64,000 nucleotides of DNA, from assembly GCA_035539135.1 (NCBI GenBank), contig DATLJD010000002.1, positions 1 to 64,000 of the forward strand, written 5' to 3'. The position numbers and the translations under genes were made by a program. This stretch comes from JABFWF01 sp035539135 (GTDB taxonomy: Bacteria > Pseudomonadota > Gammaproteobacteria > Xanthomonadales > Xanthomonadaceae). The notes under the pieces were generated by a model that was not told where the DNA came from, did not search any database, and was given only the letters and a program-made list of their open reading frames with translations. Shown here one piece after another: positions 50,010 to 59,140 of the stretch; position 1 is the stretch's first letter, and every line of letters starts with the position of its first letter.

Positions 50010-51383
50010 ATGCACAGGATCGAGAACTCGTCCGCCACCATGACCCCGCGCGAGATCGTGCAGGAGCTCGACCGCCACATCGTCGGCCAGCAGTCGGCCA
50101 AGCGCGCGGTCGCGATCGCCCTGCGCAACCGCTGGCGGCGCATGCAGCTCGACCCGGAGATGCGCGACGAGGTCATCCCCAAGAACATTCTGATGATCGG
50201 CCCGACCGGCGTCGGCAAGACCGAGATCGCGCGGCGCCTGGCGACCTTGGCCAACGCGCCGTTCGTCAAGGTCGAGGCGACCCGCTTCACCGAGGTCGGT
50301 TACGTCGGCAAGGACGTCGAGCAGATCGTGCGCGACCTCGCCGACACCGCGGTCAAGATGTACCGCGCGCAGGCCAAGGCGCGGGTGCGCACCCAGGCCG
50401 AGGAACGCGCCGAGGACCGCATCCTCGATGCCCTGCTGCCGCGCCGCGCGCCGGCCACCGTGTTCGGCTTCAGCGCCAGCGAGGGCGAGGAGGAGCCGGC
50501 GCCGGAGGACAACGAGACCCGCGCCAAGCTGCGCCGCCAGTTGCGCGCCGGCGCCCTCGACGAGCGCGAGATCGAGCTCGACATCGCCATGAACGTCGGC
50601 GTCGACATCATGGCCCCGCCCGGCATGGAGGAAATGGGCCAGCAGCTCAAGCAGATGTTCTCGCAGGTGGCCGGCAACAAGACCCACCGCAAGACCATGA
50701 CCATCGCCGCCGCGCGCCCGCTGCTGGTCGAGGACGAGGCCGGCAAGCTGGTCAACGAGGACGAGATCCGCGACGCCGCGATCGCCGCCTGCGAACAGCA
50801 CGGCATCGTCTTCATCGACGAGATCGACAAGGTCGCCAAGCGCTCGGAGGGCTACGGCGCCGACGTCTCCCGCGAGGGCGTGCAGCGCGACCTGCTGCCG
50901 CTGGTGGAAGGCTCGATCGTCAGCACCAAGTACGGCCCGGTGAAAACCGACCACATCCTGTTCATCGCCTCCGGCGCCTTTCACCTGGCCAAGCCCAGCG
51001 ACCTGATCCCCGAGATGCAGGGCCGCTTCCCGATCCGCGTCGAGCTGTCGGCGCTGAGCAAGGACGACTTCGTGCGCATCCTCACCGAACCCAGGGCCGC
51101 GCTGACCCTGCAGTACGTCGAACTGCTGCGCACCGAGGGCGTGCAGCTGCGCTTCACCGACGACGCGGTGGAGCGCATCGCCGACATCGCCGCCCAGGTC
51201 AACGAACGCCAGGAAAACATCGGCGCCCGCCGCCTGCACACCGTGCTCGAGCGCCTGCTCGACACCCTCAGCTTCGAGGCGCCCGACCGCGACGGCCAGC
51301 AGGTCACGATCGATCGCGCCTACGTCGACGAGCACCTGGGCGAGTTGCTGCAGGACCAGGATCTGTCGCGCTACATCCTGTGA
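50010..51383 (+). CDS. hslU: HslU, ATPase/unfoldase of HslUV
   Basis: The 457-residue AAA+ protein begins with TPREIVQELDRHIVGQ. Walker A is GPTGVGKTE (64-72), the I-domain insert spans about 110-230, and Walker B is IVFIDEIDKVAKR. The C-terminal sequence ends LSRYIL, which docks into HslV. It recognises and unfolds substrates for the peptidase. Its stop overlaps the next start (TGATG). Confidence 0.96.
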   Translation: MHRIENSSATMTPREIVQELDRHIVGQQSAKRAVAIALRNRWRRMQLDPEMRDEVIPKNILMIGPTGVGKTEIARRLATLANAPFVKVEATRFTEVGYVGKDVEQIVRDLADTAVKMYRAQAKARVRTQAEERAEDRILDALLPRRAPATVFGFSASEGEEEPAPEDNETRAKLRRQLRAGALDEREIELDIAMNVGVDIMAPPGMEEMGQQLKQMFSQVAGNKTHRKTMTIAAARPLLVEDEAGKLVNEDEIRDAAIAACEQHGIVFIDEIDKVAKRSEGYGADVSREGVQRDLLPLVEGSIVSTKYGPVKTDHILFIASGAFHLAKPSDLIPEMQGRFPIRVELSALSKDDFVRILTEPRAALTLQYVELLRTEGVQLRFTDDAVERIADIAAQVNERQENIGARRLHTVLERLLDTLSFEAPDRDGQQVTIDRAYVDEHLGELLQDQDLSRYIL

Positions 51384-51829
51384 TGCCGCGCGCACCCGCG
51401 GTCCCGGCGTCCGGCTCCCCCCGGCACCACGGCAGCTGCCTGTGCGGCGCGGTCCGCTACGATATCGCGGGCGAGCTTGGTCCCGCCTATTACTGCCACT
51501 GTTCGCGCTGCCGCAAGTCGAGCGGCACCGGGCATGCGGCCAATGCGGTGATGACGCGGACGCAGTTCCTCGTGCGCGCGGGGCTGGACCAACTCCGTTC
51601 GTACGTCGCCGACAACGGCGTCGAGCGGCTGTTCTGCGGCACCTGCGGGTCGCCGCTGGCGGTGGGCCGCGGCGAACACCTGCGGCTGCGGCTGGGCAGC
51701 CTCGACTCACCGTTGGCGTTGGGGCCGCAGGTGCGCATCTTCGTCGAGTCGAAGGCAGCGTGGGAGGCGATCGACGACGACCTGCCCCGGCACGCGGAGC
51801 GCCCGGCGGTGTGGCCGCCCGTCGGGTAG
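51383..51829 (+). CDS. GFA-family (glutathione-dependent formaldehyde-activating-like) protein
   Basis: The 148-residue protein has the GFA zinc-site cysteines: GSCLCGAVRY, YYCHCSRCRKSSG and LFCGTCGSPL. The family is named for the enzyme that speeds up the formaldehyde-glutathione reaction, but most members have unknown roles. Its start overlaps the hslU stop in TGATG, so it is translationally coupled, although no functional link is evident. Confidence 0.88.
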   Translation: MPRAPAVPASGSPRHHGSCLCGAVRYDIAGELGPAYYCHCSRCRKSSGTGHAANAVMTRTQFLVRAGLDQLRSYVADNGVERLFCGTCGSPLAVGRGEHLRLRLGSLDSPLALGPQVRIFVESKAAWEAIDDDLPRHAERPAVWPPVG

Positions 51830-51860
51830 CGGCGCGGCTAGCCGGCCGCGGCGGCCCGGA

Positions 51861-52229
51861 TCATCCGCCGTCGCGTGGCGCCGCCGCGGGGAGCGGCGTC
51901 TGCTGGTGCAGGGCGAGTCGCCACGCGTCGTCCTCCCGCACGTAGACGGAGCTGCAGTCGGCGCGGTAGGCGGCCGCCTCCCCACCGCGTTGCGCGCGGG
52001 CGCGGTAAACGAGGAGCGCGATGCCCGGCGCCGGGGCGAGCACGCGCCGTGCTTCGAATTCCACTCCGGTCCAGCGCGTGGCGTCGCCCAGCGAGGCGAG
52101 GGTGGCCGCCCGGTCGAGCACGCCCGCGGGCGGTGGCAGCACCAGCAGCGCGTCGCGGGCGAGGTGCCGGCCGTAGAACGCCGCGCCCTCCAGCCAGAAG
52201 CCCCGCTCGAGATCCCAGTGTTCGCTCAT
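51861..52229 (-). CDS. SnoaL/DUF4440-like NTF2-fold protein
   Basis: The 122-residue protein has an NTF2-like pattern: an N-terminal helix with RGFWLEGAAFYGRHL, then strands with VYRARAQRGGEAAAYRAD and VYVREDDAWRLALHQQTPL. Such folds bind small hydrophobic molecules or are degenerate enzymes. It is convergent with the GFA gene (31-base gap). Confidence 0.75.
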   Translation of the reverse strand: MSEHWDLERGFWLEGAAFYGRHLARDALLVLPPPAGVLDRAATLASLGDATRWTGVEFEARRVLAPAPGIALLVYRARAQRGGEAAAYRADCSSVYVREDDAWRLALHQQTPLPAAAPRDGG

Positions 52230-52328
52230 GCCGCGTCTTCCGTTGCGCGCGCCGCGCCGCCCTTGCGTCCCTGTTTAGCCATGGCGCCGTGGCGGTGCCG
52301 TCATGAATGCGGGGGCGCGACAGGGCAA

Positions 52329-52350
52329 GCTCCGCTCCACCAGGCGGAGC
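52329..52350. repeat. GGAGCAAGCTCC-family palindrome
   Basis: GCTCCGC (52329-52335) pairs with GCGGAGC (52344-52350), flanked by the AAGC strings of this family. It lies downstream of the leftward cupin gene and may terminate it. Confidence 0.65.
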
Positions 52351-52389
52351 AAGCGTCGCTGGACACCTGCGCGGGCCTGCGCCTGTGGC

Positions 52390-52878
52390 TCAAGGCGTGG
52401 GTGCGGCGTTGCGCGGGTCGTCCTTGGGGTCGGCGTAGGTGATCTGGAACGGGCCTTCGCTGTGGATCTCGATCACCGCGCCGCCGCGGGTGCTGGCTTC
52501 GTGCTGCTGGTTGGCGGGCATGTTGATGTAGTCGCCGGCGGCGAGGGTTTCGTCGCTGGCGGCGTCGCGCGTGCCCAGCGACAGGGTGAGGTCGCCGGAG
52601 ATCAGGGTGACCTGCTCGTCGGCCGGGTGCGTATGGCGCGGGACGCGGTAGCCGGCCGGGGCGTTCAGGCGGATCGCGAAGGCGCCGGGCTTGCCGGGGT
52701 CGCCGTACAGTACCGCCGCCTGGGCACCGGGCGGCAGCACCGGCGGCGCGGGTCCCCACTGGGTCGCGCTGCCGCGGACCACGGCGTGGGCGTGTTCGGA
52801 CATGGCCTGCTGCGGGGCGTCGGCGGCGATGGCAAGGCCGGATGCGAGCAGGCAGACGGAAAGCAGGATCCTGGTCAT
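52390..52878 (-). CDS. Secreted cupin-domain protein
   Basis: The 162-residue protein has a signal peptide (LLSVCLLASGLAIA) and a single cupin barrel with metal motif 1 in RHTHPADEQVTLISGDLTL (two His, one Glu) and motif 2 around PANQQHEAS. It may bind a metal or small ligand in the periplasm. Upstream lies a 320-base gap filled with palindromes. Confidence 0.83.
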   Translation of the reverse strand: MTRILLSVCLLASGLAIAADAPQQAMSEHAHAVVRGSATQWGPAPPVLPPGAQAAVLYGDPGKPGAFAIRLNAPAGYRVPRHTHPADEQVTLISGDLTLSLGTRDAASDETLAAGDYINMPANQQHEASTRGGAVIEIHSEGPFQITYADPKDDPRNAAPTP

Positions 52879-52963
52879 GCGTCGTCTCCCGGGGCTCCAC
52901 CGTGGAGCCTGTATCCGCGACAACGCGCGGGGTCCGGGAGGGCGGCCGTTCTTCACGCGAGGC

Positions 52964-53142
52964 TCCCTCCCCCGCGCAGCGGAGGAGGGTTGCGTGGGGG
53001 GAGTCTTTCGCCAACAGCGGCACCCCTCACCCTCGCGCTGCGCGCTCGACCTCTCCCGCAAGCGGGAGAGGTGACGGCAAGAGCAGCGTCGCGCGGAGGC
53101 GCCCGTTGTTCCCCCTCTCCCGCTTGCGGAGCGGGCCGGGGT
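52964..53142. repeat. REP-like palindrome cluster between cupin and ubiE
   Basis: Three hairpins of the CCCTCCCCCGC and CCTCTCCCGC families lie here, with the CACCCTCGCGCTGCGCGCTCGACC linker also found at 23250 and 49288. The 52879-53198 gap has no gene. The ubiE start follows closely, so its promoter must be inside or beside this cluster. Confidence 0.8.
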
Positions 53143-53198
53143 GAGGCGCCTTTGCCCCCGCACGGGCTTCCGCGAAGGCCAATGCGATAATCGTCCGC

Positions 53199-53957
53199 AT
53201 GGACCGATCCGACCGCGGCGACACCACCCACTTCGGCTACCGCGAGGTGCCCACCGGCGAGAAGCAGAAGCTGGTCGGCGAGGTGTTCTCCTCGGTCGCC
53301 GGCAAGTACGACCTGATGAACGACCTGATGTCGTTCGGCGTGCACCGGGTGTGGAAGCGCTTCTTCGTCGCCACCGCGCAGGTCGGCCGCGGCGATCGCG
53401 TGCTCGACCTCGCCGGCGGCACCGGCGACATCGCCGCGCTGCTGCGCGAGCGGGTCGGCGACACCGGCGAGGTGGTGCTCGGCGACATCAACGGCGACAT
53501 GCTGCGGGTCGGCCGCGACCGCCTCACCGACCGCGGCCTGGTGCGCGGCCTCGACTACGTGCAGTGCAACGCCGAGGCGCTGCCGTTCCCGGACGCGAGC
53601 TTCGACCTCGTCACCATCGCCTTCGGCCTGCGCAACGTCACCGACAAGGACGCCGCGCTGCGCGAGATGCAGCGGGTGCTGAAGGTGGGCGGGCAGGCGC
53701 GGGTGCTGGAGTTCTCGGCGGTGAAGGCGGACTGGTTCCGGCCGCTGTACGACTTCCATTCGTTCCAGGTGCTGCCGCGCCTGGGCCGGCTGTTCGCGCA
53801 CGACGCCGACAGCTACCAGTACCTCGCCGAGTCGATCCGCAAGCACCCGCCGCAGGACGAACTGAAGGCGATGATGGAAGCCGCCGGTTTCGCCCGCTGC
53901 CGCTACCGCAACCTCAACGGCGGGATCGTCGCGATCCATTCCGGCTGGAAGGTCTGA
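53199..53957 (+). CDS. ubiE: UbiE/MenG C-methyltransferase of quinone synthesis
   Basis: The 252-residue methyltransferase has the UbiE signatures YDLMNDLMSFGVHRVWKR and NVTDKDAALREMQRVLKVGG, plus SAM-binding motif LDLAGGTGDIA. It methylates the benzoquinone ring of ubiquinone and, where present, menaquinone precursors at the inner membrane face. The length is normal. No other ubi gene is adjacent. Confidence 0.95.
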   Translation: MDRSDRGDTTHFGYREVPTGEKQKLVGEVFSSVAGKYDLMNDLMSFGVHRVWKRFFVATAQVGRGDRVLDLAGGTGDIAALLRERVGDTGEVVLGDINGDMLRVGRDRLTDRGLVRGLDYVQCNAEALPFPDASFDLVTIAFGLRNVTDKDAALREMQRVLKVGGQARVLEFSAVKADWFRPLYDFHSFQVLPRLGRLFAHDADSYQYLAESIRKHPPQDELKAMMEAAGFARCRYRNLNGGIVAIHSGWKV

Positions 53958-54039
53958 CCGCCGGCGGCCCGCTTTTGCGTTGAGTCATGTCAGGCCGCGT
54001 GCATTGCGCCGCGGCGCGTGGGTCCAGGGGGAAACCAAG

Positions 54040-55239
54040 ATGGGCATCCGTCGCGAACTGTTCGCGGGTGAAGTGCTGTACCGCCAGGGCGAGCCGTCCG
54101 ACTGCGCGTGGCTGGTCGAGCAGGGCGCGGTCGAACTGGTGGCGCAGCAGGGCCGCCGCCGCGTGTCGCAGGGCGTGCTGGGCGCGGGCGAGCTGATCGG
54201 CGAACTCGGACTGCTCGAAGGCGCGCCGCGCAGCGCGACTGCGACCGCGTGCGAGGATACCGTGCTGCTGGCGGTGGACCTCGCCCAGTTCCGCGAACGC
54301 CTGGAAGGCGGCGACCCGATCGTGCGCACGCTGGTGGACAGCATGCTGCGCCGGATGCGCGCGCTCGCCGCCTACGTGCCGGAGGACGCGGTGCTGCCGG
54401 CCGAGGACGTGGCGATGGACGATCCGGGCGAGCGCAGCGGCGTCGGCCGCATCCGCCTGGAATCGCAACTGCGGCACGCGCTGGAAAGCGGCGAGCTGGA
54501 GGTGCGTTACCAGCCGATCCACGACCTGCAGGCGGGCGCGGTGCGCAGCTTCGAGGCGCTGGTGCGCTGGCAGTTGCCGGGCCGCGGGCCGGTGTCGCCG
54601 GCCGAGTTCATCCAGCTGGCCGAGGAGACCTCGCTGATCGTGCCGGTCGGCGAGTACGTGCTGGACCGCGTGATCCAGGTGCTGACCGCGCTGCGCGACC
54701 AGGGCCTGGAGGCGCTGCCCTCGATCGCGGTCAACCTGTCGGCCAAGCAGCTGGTGGAGCCGGGCATGGCGCGGCAGATCGTGCAGCGCGTGCAGCGCGC
54801 GGGGCTGCCGCAGGGCGCGCTCAAGCTGGAAGTCACCGAAAGCCGCATGCTCGACTACGCGCCGGTGGCGGCGGTGATGAAGCACTGCCGCGACCACGGC
54901 ATCCCGTTCGCGCTGGACGACTTCGGCACCGGCTATTCCAACCTGACCCACCTGCACAAGCTCGACTTCGAGTACGTCAAGGTCGACCAGGCGTTCTGCC
55001 GGCACATGTTCGACGGCCCGCGCGCGATGGCGATCGTGGAAGCGATCGTGGACATGGCGCACCGGATCGGCGCGCAGGTGATCATGGAAGGCGTGGAGAC
55101 CCACGACCAGCTGGGCCGGCTCGACGAGCTCGGCGTGCGCCACGCCCAGGGCTACCTGATCGGCCAGGCCGCGCCGGTGGAGCAGGTGCTGTCCGGCGAG
55201 GCGATGCGCTGGCGGGAGCGGGCGGCGGCGACCGCCTGA
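54040..55239 (+). CDS. EAL-domain c-di-GMP phosphodiesterase with cyclic-nucleotide-binding domain
   Basis: The 399-residue protein joins a cNMP-binding/Crp-like domain (about 5-110, with GELIGELGLLEGAPRSATA as the phosphate-binding cassette) to an EAL domain (about 135-390). The EAL active-site set is complete: E172 of EAL, N232, E264, D293-D294 of DDFGTGYS, K314 and E350 of EGVET. It should be an active c-di-GMP hydrolase. There is no GGDEF domain. Binding of cAMP or another nucleotide could control it, linking two second messengers. The ATG at 54040 was chosen because it directly precedes the first strand. Confidence 0.9.
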   Translation: MGIRRELFAGEVLYRQGEPSDCAWLVEQGAVELVAQQGRRRVSQGVLGAGELIGELGLLEGAPRSATATACEDTVLLAVDLAQFRERLEGGDPIVRTLVDSMLRRMRALAAYVPEDAVLPAEDVAMDDPGERSGVGRIRLESQLRHALESGELEVRYQPIHDLQAGAVRSFEALVRWQLPGRGPVSPAEFIQLAEETSLIVPVGEYVLDRVIQVLTALRDQGLEALPSIAVNLSAKQLVEPGMARQIVQRVQRAGLPQGALKLEVTESRMLDYAPVAAVMKHCRDHGIPFALDDFGTGYSNLTHLHKLDFEYVKVDQAFCRHMFDGPRAMAIVEAIVDMAHRIGAQVIMEGVETHDQLGRLDELGVRHAQGYLIGQAAPVEQVLSGEAMRWRERAAATA

Positions 55240-55263
55240 ACCGCCTGCCTCTTTCCCGGGGGG

Positions 55264-55279
55264 GCGGAGCTTGCTCCGC
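55264..55279. terminator. GGAGCTTGCTCC-family palindrome at the EAL gene end
   Basis: GCGGAGC and GCTCCGC flank TT, 25 bases after the EAL stop. It belongs to the second palindrome family of this window and may serve as a transcript-end hairpin between this gene and the convergent membrane protein gene. Confidence 0.5.
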
Positions 55280-55323
55280 TTCGCCGGCGGCCGAGGGCGC
55301 CCCGCCACGGCCGGTCGCGCGGC

Positions 55324-55653
55324 TCAACCCGCCCGGCGCGCGAACAGGTAATAGGCGAGGTTGCCCAGCCCGGTCGCGCCCAGCAGGATCGCCGCCGACA
55401 TCGGGGTGAAGACGTCGAAGCCGCCGCCGAGGTCGAGCAGGGCGAACCCGATCGCCAGCGCGACCAGCACGATGCCGCGCCGCAACGATTCGTGCTTGCG
55501 CCGCAGTTCCTCGCTTTCCAGGAGGGAGCGGACCAGCTCCTGCGAGCTGTTCGCGCCGATGATGCGTTGGCGCACCCGCGCGTCGACCACGACGCGGATC
55601 GCGTAGGCGATGCAGACGAAGAGGGTGATCGGGATCAGGATTTCGGCGTTCAT
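55324..55653 (-). CDS. Three-helix membrane protein, DUF6249-like
   Basis: The 109-residue protein has an N-terminal helix (about 4-24), a charged helical middle (SLLESEELRRKHESLRRG) and two closing helices (about 60-104). DUF6249-like proteins often sit beside ECF sigma genes in Xanthomonadaceae; the match is from memory. It is divergent from the sigma gene with a 129-base gap and could be one of its targets. Confidence 0.7.
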   Translation of the reverse strand: MNAEILIPITLFVCIAYAIRVVVDARVRQRIIGANSSQELVRSLLESEELRRKHESLRRGIVLVALAIGFALLDLGGGFDVFTPMSAAILLGATGLGNLAYYLFARRAG

Positions 55654-55782
55654 GGAGGGCCTTGCGGTCGGCTGGGTTCGGAAACCGGAGATACGGGCAG
55701 GCCGGGGACGGTTGCAGCCGGGCTGAGGAGAGGCTGGTCGCGCGCTTGCAACCGCCGCCCCTTCCGGCGTATCCCCGATCCC

Positions 55783-56345
<563 letters not shown>

Positions 56346-56349
<4 letters not shown>

Positions 56350-56801
56350 AAGAGCGCACGCAGTTCGACGAACACGAATGGCAGCTGCAGGAACGCGCGT
56401 TGCGCGAGGAGCACGCCGGCGCGCCGGCGGCGGACGAGCGCGGCGTGGCCGCGTACCGGCAGGTCGCGCGCGCGCTGCGGCAGCCGCTGCAGGCGGAGGG
56501 CCTGCCCGCCGATTTCGCCGCACGGGTCGCCGCCCTGGCGCAGGCGCGCGCGGGCCTGCCGGAGTCCCGCCTCGAGCAATGGCTGTTGCATGCGCTGCTG
56601 GCGTTGCTGGCGGTGGCCGGCGCCGGCGCCTTCGTGCTGTATGGCGGCGCGGAATGGCTGCTCGCCGCACGGGGCCTGCTGCCCTCCGCGCTGCGCGGCG
56701 CGGGCCTGCCGTGGCTGCTGACCCTGGCTGCCTGCCTGGCGCTGTCGTGGTCGGTCGACCCGTTGCGGCGCGGCTGGGTTGAGCGTCACCCGCGCCGCTG
56801 A
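56346..56801 (+). CDS. Putative anti-sigma factor, membrane-anchored
   Basis: The 151-residue protein has a soluble, helical N-terminal part (1-80) and two hydrophobic segments (about 84-103 and 118-136). No zinc-binding HxxxCxxC motif is present, so it is not a ZAS-type anti-sigma factor. The role is inferred from its coupling to the sigma gene. The N-terminal DEHEWQLQERALREEH helix would be the sigma-binding surface. Confidence 0.65.
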
Positions 56802-56958
56802 GGCCCGTCACCCCGGCGCACGCCGGAGCCACTGCGCCCAGCACCAGCCAAATATTTCCCCCTAGGCCTGCGGGTGCGACGAGGTGGGTAACGCCGCCCT
56901 GCGCGCCACCCTCACGTCCGCCGGACGATGCTGGGGCGATCCTGAATGGAGCAGGGCG

Positions 56959-58275
56959 ATGCGTCCGCTTGCCTCGCTGGCCTGCCTGCTGCTGGTCCTG
57001 GTCTGCAGCGGTTGCGGTGGCACCGCGCGCCTGAGCGTGCGCGACGGCACCGGCCCGCGGCCGGTGCTGCCGCCGCCGGAAAGCCAGCTGATTCCGACGG
57101 TCAATGTCGCCACCGCGGTCGGCTGGCCGGACGGCGCGATGCCGACGCCGGCGCCGGGCTTCGCGGTGCAGGCTTTCGCCCGCGGCCTCGACCACCCGCG
57201 CTGGCTGCACGTGCTGCCCAACGGCGACGTGCTGGTCGCCGAGACCGACGCGCCGGTGCGCCCGGGCGACGACGATGGCCTCAAAGGCAAGGTCATGCAC
57301 CTGCTGATGAAGCGCGCCGGCTCCGGCCATCCCAGCGCCGACCGCATCAGCCTGCTGCGCGACGCCGACGGCGACGGCGTCGCCGAAACCCGCAGCATGT
57401 TCCTCTCCGGCCTGCATTCGCCCTTCGGCATGGCGCTGGTCGGCGACACCCTGTACGTCGCCAACGCCGACGCGCTGGTCCGCGTGCCCTACGCGCAGGA
57501 CGCCCTGCGCATCGCCGCGGAACCGCAACAGGTGGCGGCGCTGCCGGGCGGGCCGATCAACCACCACTGGACCAAGAGCCTGCTCGCCAGCCGCGACGGC
57601 GCCAGGCTGTACGTCGGCGTCGGCTCCAACAGCAACGTCGGCGAGCGCGGCATGGCGGTCGAGGCCGGGCGCGCGGCGATCTGGGAAATCGATGCCGCGA
57701 CTGGAGCGCACCGCGTGTTCGCCGGCGGCCTGCGCAACCCGGTCGGGATGGACTGGCAACCCGACAGCGGCGCGCTGTGGGTGGCGGTGAACGAGCGCGA
57801 CGAACTCGGCGACGACCTGGTCCCCGATTACATGACCGCGGTGCGCGAGGGCGGCTTCTACGGTTGGCCGTACAGCTACTACGGGCCGCATGTGGACGCG
57901 CGGGTGAAGCCGCCACGGCCGGACCTCGTCGCACAGGCGCTCGTGCCCGATTACGCGCTCGGCCCGCACACCGCCTCGCTCGGCCTCGCGTTCTACACCG
58001 GCACGCTGCTGCCGGCGCGCTACCGCGGCGGCGCCTTCGTCGGCCAGCACGGCTCGTGGAACCGGCGGCCGTTCAGCGGCTACCGGGTGGTGTTCGTGCC
58101 GTTCGCGAATGGACAGCCGGCCGGCCCACCGGAGGAGGTGCTGACCGGTTTCCTCGACGACGCGGGCCAGGCGCGCGGCCGGCCGGTGGGCGTCGCGGTC
58201 GCGCGCGACGGCGCGCTGCTGGTCGCGGACGACGTCGGCGGGGCGGTGTGGCGGCTGGTGCCGGCGCGACCCTGA
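56959..58275 (+). CDS. PQQ-type glucose/sorbosone dehydrogenase-like lipoprotein
   Basis: The 438-residue protein has a lipoprotein signal (LLVLVCSGC) and a six-bladed beta-propeller of the soluble glucose/sorbosone dehydrogenase family: FARGLDHPRWLHVLPNGDVL, HSPFGMAL, GGLRNPVGMDW, FYGWPYSYYGP and GSWNRRPFSGYR. Such enzymes oxidise sugars with PQQ in the periplasm. It is monocistronic. PQQ synthesis genes are not in the window. Confidence 0.87.
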   Translation: MRPLASLACLLLVLVCSGCGGTARLSVRDGTGPRPVLPPPESQLIPTVNVATAVGWPDGAMPTPAPGFAVQAFARGLDHPRWLHVLPNGDVLVAETDAPVRPGDDDGLKGKVMHLLMKRAGSGHPSADRISLLRDADGDGVAETRSMFLSGLHSPFGMALVGDTLYVANADALVRVPYAQDALRIAAEPQQVAALPGGPINHHWTKSLLASRDGARLYVGVGSNSNVGERGMAVEAGRAAIWEIDAATGAHRVFAGGLRNPVGMDWQPDSGALWVAVNERDELGDDLVPDYMTAVREGGFYGWPYSYYGPHVDARVKPPRPDLVAQALVPDYALGPHTASLGLAFYTGTLLPARYRGGAFVGQHGSWNRRPFSGYRVVFVPFANGQPAGPPEEVLTGFLDDAGQARGRPVGVAVARDGALLVADDVGGAVWRLVPARP

Positions 58276-58347
58276 GCGGCGCGCGCTTCACCGCCGCTTG
58301 CCCGCCGCTCCCCTAGCGTGGACGCCCCGCAACGCGGAGAACACGCC

Positions 58348-58713
58348 ATGACCCGTCTCGCGCCGCAGGTGCACGTGGATCGCGACGCGATCGCCCGGAT
58401 GGAGGCGCTCGCCCTGCAGCTGTCGCAGAACGAGCGCGTGCGGCTGCGCCTGGGCGACGGCCGCGAACTGGTCGGCACGGTCACCCAGATGCCGACCGTG
58501 CAGACCTTCTACGACGCCGACGGCCGCGAGGGCATCAACGGCGTGCTCGACCTGGACGCCGACCTCGACGATGGCCGCCTGCACGACCGCAACCGCTACT
58601 GCATCTGGCTGGACGAGATCGACGCGGTGATGCGGGTGCCGGACCCGTCGCCGCCGGAACCGAGCCGGCGCGTGGCGCCGCCGGATGCGAACGCGCCCAC
58701 ACCCGAGGCGTAG
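58348..58713 (+). CDS. DUF3247 family protein
   Basis: The 121-residue protein matches DUF3247, a Xanthomonadaceae-centred family of Sm-like fold and unknown function. It has QLSQNERVRLRLGDGRELVG, then TQMPTVQTFYDADGREGING and WLDEIDAVMRV. The Pro-rich tail is disordered. GGAG precedes ATG 58348. Confidence 0.85.
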   Translation: MTRLAPQVHVDRDAIARMEALALQLSQNERVRLRLGDGRELVGTVTQMPTVQTFYDADGREGINGVLDLDADLDDGRLHDRNRYCIWLDEIDAVMRVPDPSPPEPSRRVAPPDANAPTPEA

Positions 58714-58807
58714 CCGCGACGCAGGCGTTGCGCGCAGAGCGGGGCTTGCCCCGTGCTTCTCCGAAGCGCGCTCGCCGCTCCATGGCGCGAGCCGGAGCGG
58801 ACTCGCG

Positions 58808-59071
58808 CTACGCCGGCGGCGGCGCGGGCGTCGCCTCGAAGCGGCGCGGGTAGTCGCGTTCGTCGATGATCCGGTCCACGACCTCCTCGGCGAGATCGGG
58901 CGCGGCATAGACGGCATAGACGATGTCGCGGTCGCCATCGAGACCCAGCTGGTAGAGCCGGTAGCGCGACTGGCCGCCGCCGGTGTTCGGCGGATAGTGG
59001 GTCGGCGGCACGCCGTCGTCGAGGTCCAGTTCGCTGTTGTCCACCAGGCCACCCACGAACAAGGCACGCAT
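58808..59071 (-). CDS. Small hypothetical protein
   Basis: This 87-residue soluble protein has no motif I recognise. It reads RALFVGGLVDNSELDLDDGV, then a Gly-rich turn, YRLYQLGLDGDRDIVYAVYA and a Pro-rich end. It looks like a compact alpha/beta domain. It is divergent from rsmC by about 70 bases. The start at 59071 is the first ATG giving a compact protein. Confidence 0.7.
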   Translation of the reverse strand: MRALFVGGLVDNSELDLDDGVPPTHYPPNTGGGQSRYRLYQLGLDGDRDIVYAVYAAPDLAEEVVDRIIDERDYPRRFEATPAPPPA

Positions 59072-59140
59072 TGGCTGCTCCTCCGGTCGGTCCGCGTCCC
59101 ATGCTCGCGGCTGCGGGGTCAAGCGGGCGAGAATTCACGG

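Noticed and set aside
58735..58765. Another GGAGCAAGCTCC-family palindrome after the DUF3247 gene
   Set aside because: Only a 5-base GGGGC/GCCCC pair around TT is clear; the rest is degenerate, so it was left out of the feature list.
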